Source of the DNA: Eumeta japonica
Taxonomy: Eukaryota; Arthropoda; Insecta; Lepidoptera; Psychidae
Direction: 5' to 3'
Length of the DNA: 64,000 bases
NCBI GenBank assembly: GCA_005406025.1
Contig: BGZK01000734.1
Coordinates: forward strand, 235,567 to 299,566
Shown in pieces: positions 21,840 to 34,984 of this stretch. Below the pieces are notes generated by a model that worked only from the letters and a program-made list of their open reading frames with translations, did no database searches and was not told the DNA's origin. How positions within the stretch are numbered: position 1 is the stretch's first letter; the number at the start of each line of letters is the position of its first letter. Both the position numbers and the translations under genes were made by a program.

Positions 21840-22150
21840 GCAGGTAGTGACGTATTCCCATTATAGGTAGTCGCATTGTTGTGAAAATTTTAGAACTGTG
21901 TGATCAATAAATACATAGCGACAAGTAATTTTAAAAGTCGTAACACTACGAATTCTGAAGAAAGCGACACAGGTGAAAACCTGATTGTCCGGACTATATG
22001 GTCAATGTATTAACACAGCCCAACCAAATTCTCTCAATATTTGTTGAGTGGTTAAATAGGTATGTGACTTGTCGTTATCACGGTGAATAACCACATCCTT
22101 TCTGTTGATCAATTCTGGCCATTTGTTCTCTACTTCTTACTTGAGTAATA
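21840..22150 (-). mobile_element. mariner transposase fragment, minus strand
   Basis: The minus strand reads WPELINRKDVVIHRDNDKSH, TTQQILREFGWAVLIH and PYSPDN, the region around the second catalytic Asp of a mariner transposase, followed by decayed sequence. It is related to the fragment at 4795-5180 and opposite in orientation to the mariner at 22370-22800. Confidence 0.75.
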
Positions 22151-22369
22151 AAGAGTGAATTGTTAAATATTCGATATCTTAGATTGAGCATACATGAGAT
22201 TCATAAACAGAAAAATTGAAAAACTTATCAAATAAACATAGTCAACTTCCTCTCATCTTTAACTGAAGAATTGAAGTCCCCGGTACCCTTAACGCTCACG
22301 AGAGGTACCGTCTGAGCTACAACATTTTAGCGGTCAGGAAGTTTTGTACTCTGAGGATATCTCATAATT
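22151..22369. other. AT-rich DNA between two mariner fragments
   Basis: Nothing recognised. Confidence 0.3.
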
Positions 22370-22800
22370 TGCCGATGTTGAAAAACTCCGTCATATTAAT
22401 TGGTGCCGCGAAATGATGCAGTTTTGCCAGTGGTGACTCAAATACTGTAAACGACATTATTACAAGTGGCGAAAGCTGGATTTACTGTTACGATCCCGAA
22501 ACCAAAAAATAATGTGCTTTTTTTAATTTTTTATTTTTTTTTGCAAAAAGTTCTGAAAAAACGACCTCGCAGTAGGTTCTCCTTCATTATAACAACGCTT
22601 CGCCAAATACCGCTAGACAAACAACTAACAATTTGGGGACATTAGGTATAGAAATACTGGCTCACCCGCTTTGCAGTCCTGATCTCGCAGCATGCATTAG
22701 TTTTTATTCCTTTAAAAATAAATTTTAAAAAATGGTTTACATTACAAAAAATGGTCCAGGAAGCAGTGGCTCCGTATGAAAAGGCAGTCTAAATGACGCC
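22370..22800 (+). mobile_element. mariner transposase fragment (catalytic part)
   Basis: Translation gives INWCREMMQ, then SGESWIYCYDPETK (first catalytic Asp of the usual TGDE lost), then VLLHYNNASPNTARQ (second Asp changed to Asn), LGIEILAHPLCSPDLAAC, and VAPYEKAV. It is a mariner of a different style from the one at 21840-22150 and could be the missing half of the fragment at 19009-19535. Confidence 0.8.
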
Positions 22801-24365
22801 AAGTCCATTGACGCCAAGTTGACGCCAAATGGGCCGTGTTTCTCTCAGAAATCCCCTCGAATGCAGCGATGTATTAATCTCAACGGACATTATTTTGAAA
22901 AACAAAAACAGTGAAAATAACTTGCTAGTTTCCTCAGTTTTTGATTTTCTAAGGACTTTTACTTTGACCCACATACTTTTTTTCCTTATTGTCTTTTTAT
23001 TCATTCCTTCCCTTTTTAATTTTTTACCTGATAATAAGCTTTTGAGGGTATTTTTTACATGTATCGTACCTGCTGTGTCTTTTTTTATTTAGTAAGTTTG
23101 TTAAAGAATGTGCAAGCAGTCTGACTTTTTCAGGAGTTGAAATAATTAATTTTGTTTTTGCCTGTCCAAATTTAATTTTGCAGGTTTTTGCGTGGTGATG
23201 CTTTGAGAAATGGGTATACAAATTCAAAAGAAAGGATTAGATATCGGTGATGTCAAAGATTGAGCATCGTCACAAATGAAACGAAAAGCGGGCCCTGAAA
23301 AGAGGTCATTGAACGGGACGTCCCTTTCATGAATAATTGAAATGTACAAAGAATGACATTTCTGCCTTTTAAAAAATAATTTCATAGCAAAATAAATTGT
23401 CACAACAACTTACATTTTCCTTTTAACTAACGAAGCAACGTTTGAATAAACGATATAATCAATTATTAAAAATCATTAAGCGTTTCGGAAAATTATCGCT
23501 AAGAAACGATTGTAAAAAATAACACAGAAAACTTTAACACCTGATTGGCATATTAGTTTCTTTGAGAGGGGAACATTGTCGTGAAAATTATTTGTATATG
23601 GACGAATATTGTCTCTGTGTTCAAATAAAAAATTCAATGTTGTGTTCAGAATGAGCTATTTCGAGTTTGTCCCATTCAAAGCTTGTACTTTTCGTAACGC
23701 ACATTTTCAAACAGATTTCCATTAAAACAGTATTCTAGTTTTACTAAACAAAAAGGAAACCTATTCAATGAAAATCGGTTTATATAAAAATGAAAACAAC
23801 GAATGGGATATTTTCAGCTTTTTAATTTTGATATTTTCATCTACGATACAAGGCACACACACAATTTTAAGTAAATAAAATTATATTAAATTTAATTACA
23901 ATAATAATAAATAAAACACAGATTATAGATATCGAGTTAATATTAAAATAAAAATATAGAACATTTGAAGAAGCCTCGCGTACTACAAAATGTGTAAAGT
24001 CCATTTACAAAATGAAAAGAAATAATGTTTTTGTGCTCATTAAAAAGATACAGACGATTAACTAACGCAAAAAGATAGTGATCGGTATTTAACACTTTAA
24101 CTGCTGTTACCCGGGTACTTTTTGGTGTATGTACAATATATAATAACAATGTTTTACAATGCAGTATTCTCATCTCGTTTTTTTTTTTTTGTACGTGAAG
24201 TTGTGTTTAATCAAAACACGCAGTTAAAGAGCTAAGATGTTTACACAGTTTTTCATGGACAATAGAAAATCATATGATAAAAAACCTAAATTGCGTCTAT
24301 AACCTCACAATCACGCTTTCGACACATGCACACATGATCGGCTAAACATTTATAATAACAACTAG
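22801..24365. other. AT-rich DNA downstream of dac
   Basis: No gene recognised. An 87-codon frame at 22829-23092 is rich in Phe and Leu and lacks motif support. Confidence 0.4.
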
Positions 24366-26314
24366 TTTATTTATATGACGCATTATCCGTTACAGATAAT
24401 ATGAAATTAATTGTATGAAGCGATAGCTCCGCATCGGCGCTCGGCTTTTTTTTGTTTTCTATTTTAATTCTGGATATGGATTAAAAAACTTTATTTAAAA
24501 ATCTACTTTAGTCTTTTTGCATTGCAAAAAATGAATTTCCATTTTACTCATATGTCAAATTAATTATCAAAGCCATTAAAAATATATTTATTCCAGCTTT
24601 AACAAGTAGTATGGAACAGTTTCGATTTAAATACCCAACCAAAAAAAAATAACGCATAGATTGAAAAAGGAATAATTCTGTTCAAAATCAAAACGAACAT
24701 CCGGTATTTTTGGTAACAATAGATGCTCCTCACAACTACATCTTCGTTTGAACACATAAGCCTAGCGCCAACGACGACAGTTACAATTTTTAATATCTTA
24801 ATAATTTAACCTATCCATAGACATTCAAAGTCTCGTGAACTAAGCATTTTTCGTACCATATAAATAAATCACTATCATCAATGTTATGTATAATTATACT
24901 ACTACTTCCATCTCGTAAGTCTAAGATCGGTCATTAACTATACATTGAAATCGAATCATGCGCATCGGATACAGTTTCACTATTTTTACATCATTCTAAT
25001 TACCGTTTGAAATCCGTAGCGGATGTTTCAAGTGTTAAATCGTACAACGCCGTCTCTCGAAACTTGGATTGTAAAAAATTTCAGAAACTTACCAAATTAT
25101 GTAAATCTATCGTATAATGTAAAGTGATCATTTTACAGCTAGTTTTAAAATCTAATCATTGCACTAGAGCGGATATAAATTACGTCGCGATCCTCTTGCA
25201 TTGTGAAATATAATCGTCGATGACAGCGTCACGAAATGGCTGACAGAAGCGAAATGGTCGAATGAACAGATCTCAAAGTCACGGAACTGACTTTAAATTT
25301 ATGTTTTTTATCTGTCTCGTTAATGTATTATCATTGTTTCCAATTAAATTCATTAGAAAAAAATGTTGACGTCCGAAAATATTGACTTCTAACACCTCGT
25401 TTGTGCTTTGAAAAGAACACTTGAAACTATAAAAATAAATAAAAGAAATAAATGTGCATTTTAATTACAGATTAAAGATTACTTGTATTCCCCTACAAAA
25501 ATCCATCGAAATGCAGTCTTACATCAATTCCGAAGTTCTTAATCAACCTCTTATAAAAAGACAGACAAACTGATATGTGAGATTGCAAATTGAACAAGCG
25601 AAATGCAACAATAGGCAGCTAGGAGGTACAAGGGACACTTACGAAACGAATATGGCATTTAGTTTGTAACGGCAGACAGTGAGGGCGGTGCGCACGCAAC
25701 GAACCGCTAACAGTAAATCCGTTCGCGTAACGATCGACTTGCTTAGCCGACAAATGAAATATTTTATGTACACTTTTCATCGTAAACTAATTACAATTTC
25801 TCTATGGAAGAAGAGTCGATGCGATTACTTCGCACTGCTCTGCGATACTACTGCTTTATTTTTATAATCGATATTTACAATACAAAATCGGGAGATCACT
25901 GATATGGATTTAGATCTCTGTCGCGGGGGCGTCGCGGTGCGTGAAGCGATGTGACGCTCTGGTGACTTCGAAATGGAACTGCTAATACGCCCCTGAAGTG
26001 ATGTGTGATAAATTATCACTGATAAAGGAATAGGTACAAGAGCTTATGTAATTCGTTATTAAGTTCCATTTTAAAACCATGAAAAAATTACGGATACATA
26101 AGCTACAGGTAGATTCATTGTAATCGAACAGCATCAACAGGAAATACACCATCACATCGCTTTGAAAGGTCCGCCCCTCATAAGAGTTCCACAATCAACT
26201 ACAAAAACGCTACTTCTCCCGAAATTCAGGCTTAACGCTGATGATCGGTTTCCTGGGATCCTCGACCTCGCCGGGGTGCTCGGCCTTATGGTCGAGGTCC
26301 GCGGGGGTCGCCAG
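24366..26314 (-). other. dac: candidate dac 3' UTR and downstream flank
   Basis: The dac stop codon is at 26317-26315, so the 3' UTR must start at 26314 and extend leftward. The sequence is AT-rich and noncoding, as expected. Candidate poly(A) signals on the minus strand (TTTATT on the + strand) occur at 25855-25860, 24587-24592 and 24366-24371; I cannot tell which is used. The left limit given is only the most distal of these. Confidence 0.3.
25855..25860 (-). terminator. first AATAAA poly(A) signal candidate after the dac stop
   Basis: AATAAA on the minus strand about 455 bases after the stop codon. Alternative signals lie further left. Confidence 0.25.
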
Positions 26315-26445
26315 CTAAGTGGCCGAACTGAACAGCACCGAATTCTTGTAGTAGCCAGCGCGCTCTGACAGTGGGCTCTTCACGTCTCTCTCCATGGCTT
26401 GTTGACGAGATTTGCGTTCCATCTCTAATTCCTGAGCCAGTGATT
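26315..26445 (-). CDS. dac: dachshund, terminal coding exon
   Basis: Minus-strand exon. It follows a pyrimidine-rich tract and AG (acceptor at 26447-26446). Two bases complete a Glu codon begun in the exon at 44945, then 42 codons run to TAG at 26317-26315: SLAQELEMERKSRQQAMERD, then VKSPLSERAGYYKNSVLFSS and AT. The helical, charged first half continues the Dachbox-C coiled coil; the Y-x-K-x-x-V end resembles the vertebrate DACH C-terminus. Dachshund is a nuclear transcriptional cofactor of the Ski/Sno/Dac family in the retinal determination network (eyeless, sine oculis, eyes absent) and in leg patterning; this end of the protein mediates partner binding in the family. The phase fits the preceding exon exactly. 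No internal stop or shift. Identification rests on recall of family sequences. Confidence 0.88.
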
Positions 26446-26493
26446 CTGGAAAGAAAAAGGCACTTTAGCTCGCTCTACTGTGATTAATTTTAC

Positions 26494-26507
26494 ACACACA
26501 CACACAA
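26494..26507. repeat. (CA)n microsatellite
   Basis: Short run of CA dinucleotides just upstream of the last dac acceptor. Confidence 0.7.
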
Positions 26508-27019
26508 CAACATACGTACATATTGTTAAATAATTTACAGATAAGACATAAAAATGCTGATTGATGTCATCTCGCCATATATATTGTAGAACTGGTCTAA
26601 TATTAGTCTTTGAATGACCTATATTAAAGGACTAATACAATATATACGTGATACCTAACTTAAAAAAAAACAATATTATCCTTTAAACATAAAACAAGTA
26701 TATTTTGTTAAAAAAAAGATTTAAAAACATAGTTTATAAAGAAGAGTAATATACGTCAAAGATATCGGATAAGCCCACGATACCGATACAAATTTGTACA
26801 TTTTTTTCAATTGTTCCGACTACTTTTCACCTACTAGTTTAATGTTGTAATGAAACAAAGTTATTCACGCCTTCCTCTACACAGTAATCGAAGAACGTAT
26901 GTTTGTCTTGTTAAGCCAGTATGACCACTTTTATAATTAAATGTGTTAATTAATTACAAAAAAAAAGACACTCGTAGATCTCGTACACGGATATTATATC
27001 AAAAGGTCTCCGCAAATAT

Positions 27020-27310
27020 AACACGATTAGCCGGCACGAGCCCGCGCGTCGCCCGCGCCGCCACTTTCTAATTCAATGCGAAACCCTTTGCTGGCAAAAA
27101 CCAACTAGGCACTAATGCTCCACGCGAATATTAAATTGTCTGTCTCCGAGGGCTTTAGGACGCCCTCGCTGATTGCGGATTCGTGTGTCACTCCAATTTG
27201 CGACGTGGCCCGATACCACCGCACGCCACTGCACGACTTAATTGTAACCTTAAGAAACTGGCAAGTACGACAATTAATATGTATTCGGATTATGCCTGCG
27301 AAGGGGGTAT
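27020..27310. other. GC-enriched segment in dac intron
   Basis: Two short GC-rich stretches (27030-27062 and about 27145-27235) with open frames on both strands caused by low AT content. No splice-bounded coding potential recognised. Possible conserved noncoding element close to the last exon. Confidence 0.3.
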
Positions 27311-28666
27311 AGAGGTAAACAAATACGAATGAGATTTGCAATGCACAACGATTCATTGTAATTTATGCAAATTTTGTTCTGTACATCGATTTTAATATTG
27401 AAATCTAGTTTTGGAACAGAAGCGTGTTTTAATGTATCTCTAGCTCTACATTAAAAATATTCACAAAAAAGTAACGATGTGACGTTAAGTGTCTCACTCT
27501 AAATCGCCGAATATTGGTTTTCTTGCCTGTTTGTCGTGCAATATCTCAAAAGCTGCTGATACCTATTTCGAACAAAAATTTTGACTTTAAAAGCTTATGG
27601 CAGAATTTAAAAACTGGCATATATTTTATTTCATTACTAACGAGACCCGTAAATATAACAATAAGATTCCATTTTTACAACCAAGTGCAACTACGAACGA
27701 TGTCAACTATTGATGATATCAAATGCAATCGTTGTTGATATCACTGACAGGATGAAATCTTGTTTTAAATATTCCAAGTTAATTATCTGTAATAATTAAA
27801 AGCGAAATACTTTCGGTCGGTTTGCCTGTAACGCGAGAACCACTGAAGTAATTAATAGCGAAGGAGAGGGGTGAAGACACGCTATATTCACTAGTGAAAC
27901 CGAAAAGAGGTGAGAATTGTCGAAAGATGGCCTACGATGCATTTTATGTCGACGAAAGCGAAATCAACTACTAAAATATATTTAAGATGTTTTGAAATGC
28001 CTTTTACTCTTTTAGAAGACATATTTTTAGAAATAATTAAATATTTTATAAAAAAATAATCCTCAGAAATTTTTATGTATGAACTCTCTAATTTCCATAA
28101 AATATAATGAAAACTTTTGTATTTAGAGAAATTGCATTCAATACAGAGTATCAATAATATGCGTTTTTATTATATTTCAACTTTATTGAATTTATAGGTA
28201 CTGTCAGAGATCAGACGAAAAAATAAAGCTTTTGTAAAACAACGTCATACGAATACCTTATTTTGTGAAGTTTATTCAAATCCAATTTTTTTTATACCAT
28301 TATCCATTTTTTACTTAAAAATTTTAATTTTCGATATTCTTTAAAATTATTTTATATTCAACAATATATATTAAGTACAGTCTCCCACTTTCTTCGCTAT
28401 CATCAACTATAGATATTCTCGGTACGTGAATCGACTTAAAACGAAATCAGACCCGAAGGGTCGAAACCCTTTAGGCCACACAATTTCCAGTCACTTCCAG
28501 TTGTACGGATTGTAGCCTGAATTTCAATAATTTTAAATTAAGATCTAGTATTTATTATCACTAATGTACTGATCTTTACTTACGTCATTTATTTTTATTT
28601 TTTATTCATCATCGCAACCTGGTTTATCAGGTAAACGACAACATATAAACGAAAATAGGATATATA

Positions 28667-28990
28667 TTACGCATTTATCAAATAATTGTATTTTTTAAAT
28701 AAGTCAAAACATTTTCTTTCGTTCATTTCAGCGTAGACGTCCACCACTAGACGTACGTCTTCCGCTTTTATTTCCATGCCCAACGATGCCGGTCCGCGTG
28801 AAACCGACGGCGCCTCCGCCCTCTCGCTGGCGCCTCCGCCCGGCAGGGGCCGTCCCTTCCGACGACGTCCGCTTCGTGGTCGCCCCTTGAGTACCTTTGC
28901 TCCCCAGCTGTTTTCGGTTCGATGTGTGATGTGGTTTGCCCATTGATACCTTGATCGACTTGTCAATTCCGTGAGCGCTATTCCAATTAC
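28667..28990 (-). mobile_element. LINE fragment, RT C-terminal tail
   Basis: The minus strand reads SRVIGIALTELTSRSRYQWA, NHITHRTENSWGAKVLKGRP and RSGRRRKGRP. This matches the end of a lepidopteran non-LTR element ('W-x-W-AGHIARRTD-x-RW' followed by 'RPRTGRRSVGRP'). The GC-rich C-terminal remainder (28750-28880) is out of pattern. The fragment is 5'-truncated and without the catalytic RT core. Confidence 0.65.
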
Positions 28991-30084
28991 TCTAGATTTT
29001 TTTTAAATTTTCGCGTTATGTATTTTATCCCTAAAAACATGAAACACTACCCTTCATTCAAATTATGAATATATAATATTTATTTCGCAGATTGTATAGT
29101 TAGATGGATAGTCATATAACATTTAAAATACAGGATAATATTTAAAAAAAAAATATACTAGTTCAGAAGGTAGTCACAAAAAATAAGCAAAAAATGTGAA
29201 TGTAGCTATTTCTTTGCAATTGGATAAGTTTTTTTGTGTTCGCTCTATATCTACTCAAGTGACATTAAAAACGTCCGTACTAACTTTTCAGCACTGCAAT
29301 ATACTGATAGTCAATGCAGCGTCGCTGAAAAAACTACACCCAGATTTCGAATAATGCAAAAGATTTCCTGTAGTCTTTGAGCGCTAAGCACAGACATGCT
29401 TTCTATTTGTGACACAAAAAATTTTTTGTTTATCGAACAACACAAATATAAACCAATTTTTTGGTAAATAGTCAGGATAAGCTAGGTCTGTACAGAAAGA
29501 CACCATGAAAATTAAGTGAACCTACGTCAGTTATAGGGCAGTCTACAATAAAACAAAAAATAAAATTCGCCAAGCGTGAGTCGTGTTGCCGAGTTCGTGA
29601 TCACGAATTTAATTAAAAAAAATACTTTTTTGTGAACACACCACATAAATATTTTGTGGTTCACACTTGACCGGTTTTCTCGATCATGATCTGAACACTA
29701 ATCATATAACTATTAATTGAAATATCTATCGTTGATACACCGAAATAAGAGTTATTTACAAAAAACAACTTGTCAGTCGACCAAATACGACGCGGCCCTT
29801 GTAATTTTAGGGATTTTTCCAAATGTATACCCAAAGCACGGCGGATCGGTAATGCGATTTCGCGCGAAATTGACAAAGTTCACGAAGTGTAGGCAAAGAG
29901 TAGGTGAGGTAAGGCAATTGTCTCCGAAAACGTCGGCGTTTTACGAAATATGCTTATTCAATTTCATGCAACGCTTGCCGCCTCCTGCAATTTGCGAGAT
30001 ATAAAAGACATAAACGGAATCTCATTTTTTGCTCGCTTTGATATAACGTTTTCTCTGAGGAGAATTAAATTTTTGCCCCGCGCA

Positions 30085-30165
30085 ATTTATGCGCCGGGCG
30101 GCCCCGGCGCTGACTCACTACTGCTTTCTTTGAGTGCCAGTGCGCGGGCGCGAGCGCGAGGTATT
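30085..30165. other. GC-rich patch in dac intron
   Basis: CpG-rich patch ending in alternating 'gcgcgggcgcgagcgcgag'. Noncoding. Confidence 0.35.
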
Positions 30166-30373
30166 CATATCTCTTGTGTTTTTCATAAACAGCACTACGC
30201 ATTGATTTAGAGTTTTAGTCCGATAGCGATAACGATTACGAAGGAACTTTTCAGTCTCAAAATATATAAATTAAATCTAGCGCCTCCCTGGGCGCACGAC
30301 ATAAGATAGATGCTTCTCGAATCACGACACGCATCGCATCAAAAATGCAGCGATCGTTTAAAACTGCAAGCAT

Positions 30374-30377
<4 letters not shown>

Positions 30378-30433
<56 letters not shown>
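30378..30433. repeat. (AT)28 microsatellite
   Basis: Uninterrupted AT dinucleotide run of 56 bases. Confidence 0.98.
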
Positions 30434-30436
<3 letters not shown>

Positions 30437-31399
30437 TATAGTTATCGAATTCGTGAACTCTTAACTTAAAGAATTCAAAGCAAACTTTTGATCGTTTAAC
30501 TTTGTACACCCATGCTAACTTTATCCAATAAATTTTAATATTAAATAAATGAATTTAAAATTAAACACTATTTTAAAAAATAATGTTTATTGATCGTATT
30601 AATAAAACTTACTCAAATCATGGGCCATTTCAAGGAGTAGCGTGGAAGCGGGACATATATTATTTTCTACAGCGAAACAATATAATTGTCTTCCTCTTTT
30701 CACTCTCAAGATGGAATGCGAACTTAAATGTGTTTTAGTGATACAGGCGTATACCAGTAAATCATAAAATTAAGAAATTTGATAGAGCAGACTAAAATGG
30801 ACAATTTAACGATACATTTAACATTTTTACAAACAAAGAAATGCACAGAGGCAATTGCCTCAAGCAACAACATCAAAAGCTTTTCGCAGACAAAAACTCA
30901 ATAATAATCCAATTTGTCACAGTGACGCGTCGCGCCAGTCGCGGGCGTCTACATTTGTTCCAAAATGCACTGGTCACATCTAACGTTTTGTAGACACACG
31001 TAAGAACCAATGCTATAAACATCATTTTCTTATTTATAATAAAAGTGCGCACATCAAAGGATGAACAACGAAAAACATAATATTATGAAATATACATAAA
31101 ATACACGTACCTCAGGCAGTAACTAAATATAATCATTTACTGTACTAACCTGTGCGGCAGGCTATTTATTACTAAAGGTATCAATTATAACTCTATTCGT
31201 CATATATTTTTATCGGTCGGTGAAAAGTGAGATCAAAAAATTTGATAAAATGCTTAAGAGTGGCAAACAAAAAACATAATAAAAGTTTCCCATAAGAACT
31301 TCGATTATAAATCTCAAAACACAAATACGTTTATAATAGCGACTTAAAACTGAATTTTCTATTGCACACTCCATTGCTGGTCGATATGGCGCGAGCATT

Positions 31400-31700
31400 A
31401 GAACTCGTACGCATTCGAGGGCTGTGCCGAAACGGAAAACCTATTATCCCGGGCGAGATTATACGCCCGGGGCGTCACAATTAAATATTATACAGTTAAA
31501 AGCGTCCTTTGCCGTTTCGCCGGAGTGCCACCCCTGAGCGCGCTATCGGTTTGTTTGAATACGTAATGCAGTCGCGCCGCACGCACCGCCGGCCCTTGGC
31601 GCGGCGGCCCGTTTGATGTCCGCGCGGGGCGGCCCAGCCCGAGAACCGCTCTTCGACACCAGTTTGAGTGCGTCACGACCCGCGACGAGGTTAGAATGGG
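31400..31700. other. GC-rich patch with hairpin, dac intron
   Basis: CpG-rich segment. Near its left edge, arms CCCGGGCG (31448-31455) and CGCCCGGG (31464-31471) form a perfect hairpin with an 8-base loop. A minus-strand frame (31724-31488) is of low-complexity GC-rich type and is not supported as coding. Confidence 0.4.
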
Positions 31701-31892
31701 ACAGACGCTCGCTATTGTGCGCATTTTAGTTAAACTAGTAATTATAGTACTGCATAAGAGAGATCATAAGTACTTCATACGAATCTATGCGTTAGACATA
31801 TCACTCAATGAGTGTATTTGTATGAAATAGTTATCGATTTAACAAATCACGTGGCCGGGTGATTGTCGGAATTAAAGTTAAACTACTCGGTC

Positions 31893-32590
31893 AATCAATC
31901 AATCAAAAAATGTCTTTATTTCGTAGTTAATAGAAATTACACTTCAAATGCGTCATAAACAACTGTTTTCGACATTAAAATTACCACCCTTCGAAATGCT
32001 GATTCACCATGAGATGAATGGGCAAGAAACTCAAGGTTTGCTCTTTTATAATCATCGATACAAAATATTGAATAATTAATAATTTAGTGTACTAAATTAT
32101 TAATTATTGTTATTCATGTTATCACTAGTATTGTAACACTTAGTAATAACATGAAGCAACCTGATAGCCGAGCGGTTCAATCCCATATGTTTTTTTCATT
32201 AACATATCCAGACACAGTATAATAGCCCTTACCATATAACTTTCTTTTAACGAAACGTTTAAATTCATAAAATGGCAAATTTTGAATTTCAGCTGGGATC
32301 TTATTATAAAAGCGCACACATTGACCCTTAAACGATTTATTAACTTTGCTTAGACGGGTTTTATGAGCAACAAGATCGTTCTTATGTCTAGTGTTAATGT
32401 TATGGATGTCGCTCCTTTTTTGGACCAAATCTCTATGTCTCTTGACATATACCAGGTTTTCGTATTGTAATGCTAAAGTTAGGATATTAATTTCCTTAAA
32501 ATTTAGTCTGAGAGATGCCATTGACCTCAAATTGTAAACAGAACGAATAGCTTTTCTCGTAGCGTTACAGTATCGCACTGAAATCAACAG
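31893..32590 (-). mobile_element. LINE 3' end, CR1/Jockey group, with (TTGA)n tail
   Basis: A 136-codon minus-strand frame (32587-32177) contains RKAIRSVYNLRSMASLR, FKEINILTLALQYENLVYVK, NINTRHKNDLVAHKTRLSKV, SFKGQCVRFYNKIPAEIQNL and FKRFVKRKLYGKGYY. This is the C-terminal region of a very common insect non-LTR reverse transcriptase. After the stop the 3' UTR runs to 'gaaataaagacattttttga' and a short TTGA repeat at about 31893-31905, a normal 3' tail. The last 410 bases of coding are undamaged, so this is a fairly young, 5'-truncated copy. Confidence 0.88.
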
Positions 32591-32929
32591 TAAATCTTGC
32601 TGATTATCGGCAGAACTCTGCTTTCAACAGCAAAATCGGTGTCGTAGCAAAACACTTGCAACATTTCTTATGTTTCCAACGTTCATCGCCCAGCAGTGAT
32701 CGATGATCTTACTCGATTTCGGTATAAAAACTTGCAATCGATACAAATATTTCCATTACTATAGACAAAAATCCTTTTAACCCGAATCGATAATGATTTA
32801 AAAAACGAGTCTTTCTTAATTTCTTTCACTATGCACACCGAAATAAAGGAGTCTTAAATTGCGTCGATTCGCTTCAGTAAAACAATCTGAACACTACCCT
32901 TTTACTTAGAAAAGCTTTTATATAGAAGC

Positions 32930-33105
32930 GTGCAATTACTGAACGCGTGTGAGCAGCGAGCGCCGCACGCGATGCAGCGCGCCCGTAATCCGATCGTAGG
33001 AGAGCTTGCAGGCGTCTCCTCGGCGAGGATCTGTGTTAAGTCACTTAGTGTCTTTGCGAGCTTAGGACGCGCCGTGCCTAATACCATGCGAACTAGATCA
33101 CATAG
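32930..33105. other. GC-enriched patch in dac intron
   Basis: CpG-rich stretch with weak 60-codon frames on both strands. No homology recognised. Confidence 0.3.
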
Positions 33106-33690
33106 TGTTTAGACGTTTTTGATCGCATGTACTCGCACAAGCATACAACTTTCAGGAAAGTAATTCGATAATATCGTATTGAGATTATATATCAATAAAA
33201 CCCGACGTGATTATGTTTTATATTTTATTACTTAGATTATTAAATTTTAAAATTCGTCGATCTATATTTTTGAAATAAAGACTAAGGTATCAATTTTTAC
33301 TATTACCCTAAGGCGTATTTGATTGATTGCGAATAGGTGAAACCGAAAGACGTCACGATTTAATGAGTTTGGAACGTGAAATCGTAAAGTTATGAGTCCA
33401 GTATAACGCTGAATATATACAAAGAAAATGTGTCGAGGTAATTTCGATAGTCACACATACCGGTCATGATCTGAATCGAAGTAAGTGCTGTGAATGTATT
33501 TTATACAGGTAGTGTATTTTTAATTTATATGTAGATTCGTGACTACATACATTTACCTGTCATTATCGAGAATTACTTTAAAATAAAATTTATCAACAAT
33601 TTACAGCCTGGTATTCGCTTTTAAGCTGTCGCAGTCTCATATATGAATACGTTTACATAAATGGCATTATAATCGATATATCTGTTTAAT

Positions 33691-33712
33691 GTGTGTATAT
33701 ATATATATATAT
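33691..33712. repeat. (GT)(AT)n microsatellite
   Basis: Short GT then AT dinucleotide run. Confidence 0.85.
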
Positions 33713-34339
33713 GTTACAACCTATTAATTTCAATTTCACCATAAGTACAATATATATTTAAAATTGGTACCTGAATATGCCAATTACATAAACTTTAATA
33801 CGAAATCTGGATAGATATTTACTACCGTTCGTTGTACCGTTCTTTTGGCAGTGATTGCGGCATGCAATTTCGGACAGATACGTACAATGACAGATGTATT
33901 TCTTTCGAATACATTGAGTAAGATCAACGAGTCGCAGACGCCGTCTCGATCGAACGATCATAAAGTCACAAAAACAACTTTAATATCGATGCACGTGATT
34001 CGATTTATTTGGTCAGAAACAAAAACGACGAACATCGATTTGTAACGATTCGCTCGATCGCCCCGCACCTACTTCTAAACTTTTATTTTGGTACTGTCAT
34101 TTGGATTAGATCTAAGATTGTCTCCGAGAAGAGCGGACCTAAAAAATGTTATTGGAAAATATTGAAAAAAAATTTAAAGGTTCAATCTCATCGCTGAGTA
34201 ATAATTGAAACCAATAGTAAGTCTTGTCGTAGCCTTGTATGTTCATAAACGTTAGTAAGTTATTGGCAAAAAATTGATATCCTTTTAATTCAAACTTAGT
34301 AATCTTATTAATATTATAAACGAAAAATTTTATCATAAC

Positions 34340-34668
34340 TAATGTATGAATGGATGTTTGTTACGCATCCACGCAAAAACTACTTAACAAATTTTGTTGA
34401 AACTTCACGGTATTGAACTTAATACATCAAAATAAGGTACAGACAATAATCTACAAGGGTACTATATTTTGCTCGTGGTTTCGCTCGCGTGAACGTATTA
34501 AAGGTAGAACGCGTATCTATGTCGAAATCGGAACTGGAATCAAGAGTGGGATCAGGATCAGAATCGAGAATAAGACCGACATCAGATTCATGGTTGACGG
34601 CGTAATCAAGTTTATATAAAAATGGAAGAATCCATTCTCTGTCCACGCCAACGGAGTCATAAGAGACA
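34340..34668 (+). repeat. dispersed repeat, possibly Helitron-like, ending CAGCTAGT
   Basis: The left part has 'gtttgttacgcatccacgc' and 'aaattttgttgaaacttcac', common in insect dispersed repeats, then a purine-rich block of 'ggaatcaagagtgggatcag' type, and it ends with 'ccacgccaacggagtcat' and CAGCTAGT. A CTAG-T end fits a Helitron-like terminus, but the hairpin and 5' TC end were not verified. A relative lies at 54610-55056. Confidence 0.45.
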
Positions 34669-34984
34669 GCTAGTCAGATACAGGCGGAGTGATTCCATGT
34701 ACGCGAGGAACTTCTTTAGCTTTGTAACTGCGCGCGGGCGCAGACACGCGCGTGAAAACATTACCGATCTCGTCAGCTCGGACGAGTAGTTATTGATGTT
34801 TATTCAACTTTAGTACGAGTATTGGATGGCTCTTTTATTACGCCGCTGCTGAGACGTTTCTTCCCACGAGCTTTTCATTTACCCTCGAAGAGTGCAAACC
34901 GGCCCTTTCGCGCTGACCCAGTGCGTTTTCGGGGATGCAGTGATGTTTAATTTTATTTGAGGTAGAAACTAAACAATCAATTCA

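Noticed and set aside
32160..32190. tRNA-like wording TAGCCGAGCGGTTCAATCCC on the + strand
   Set aside because: A-box-like and B-box-like parts overlap, leaving no room for a cloverleaf; it lies in the 3' UTR of a LINE read on the other strand.
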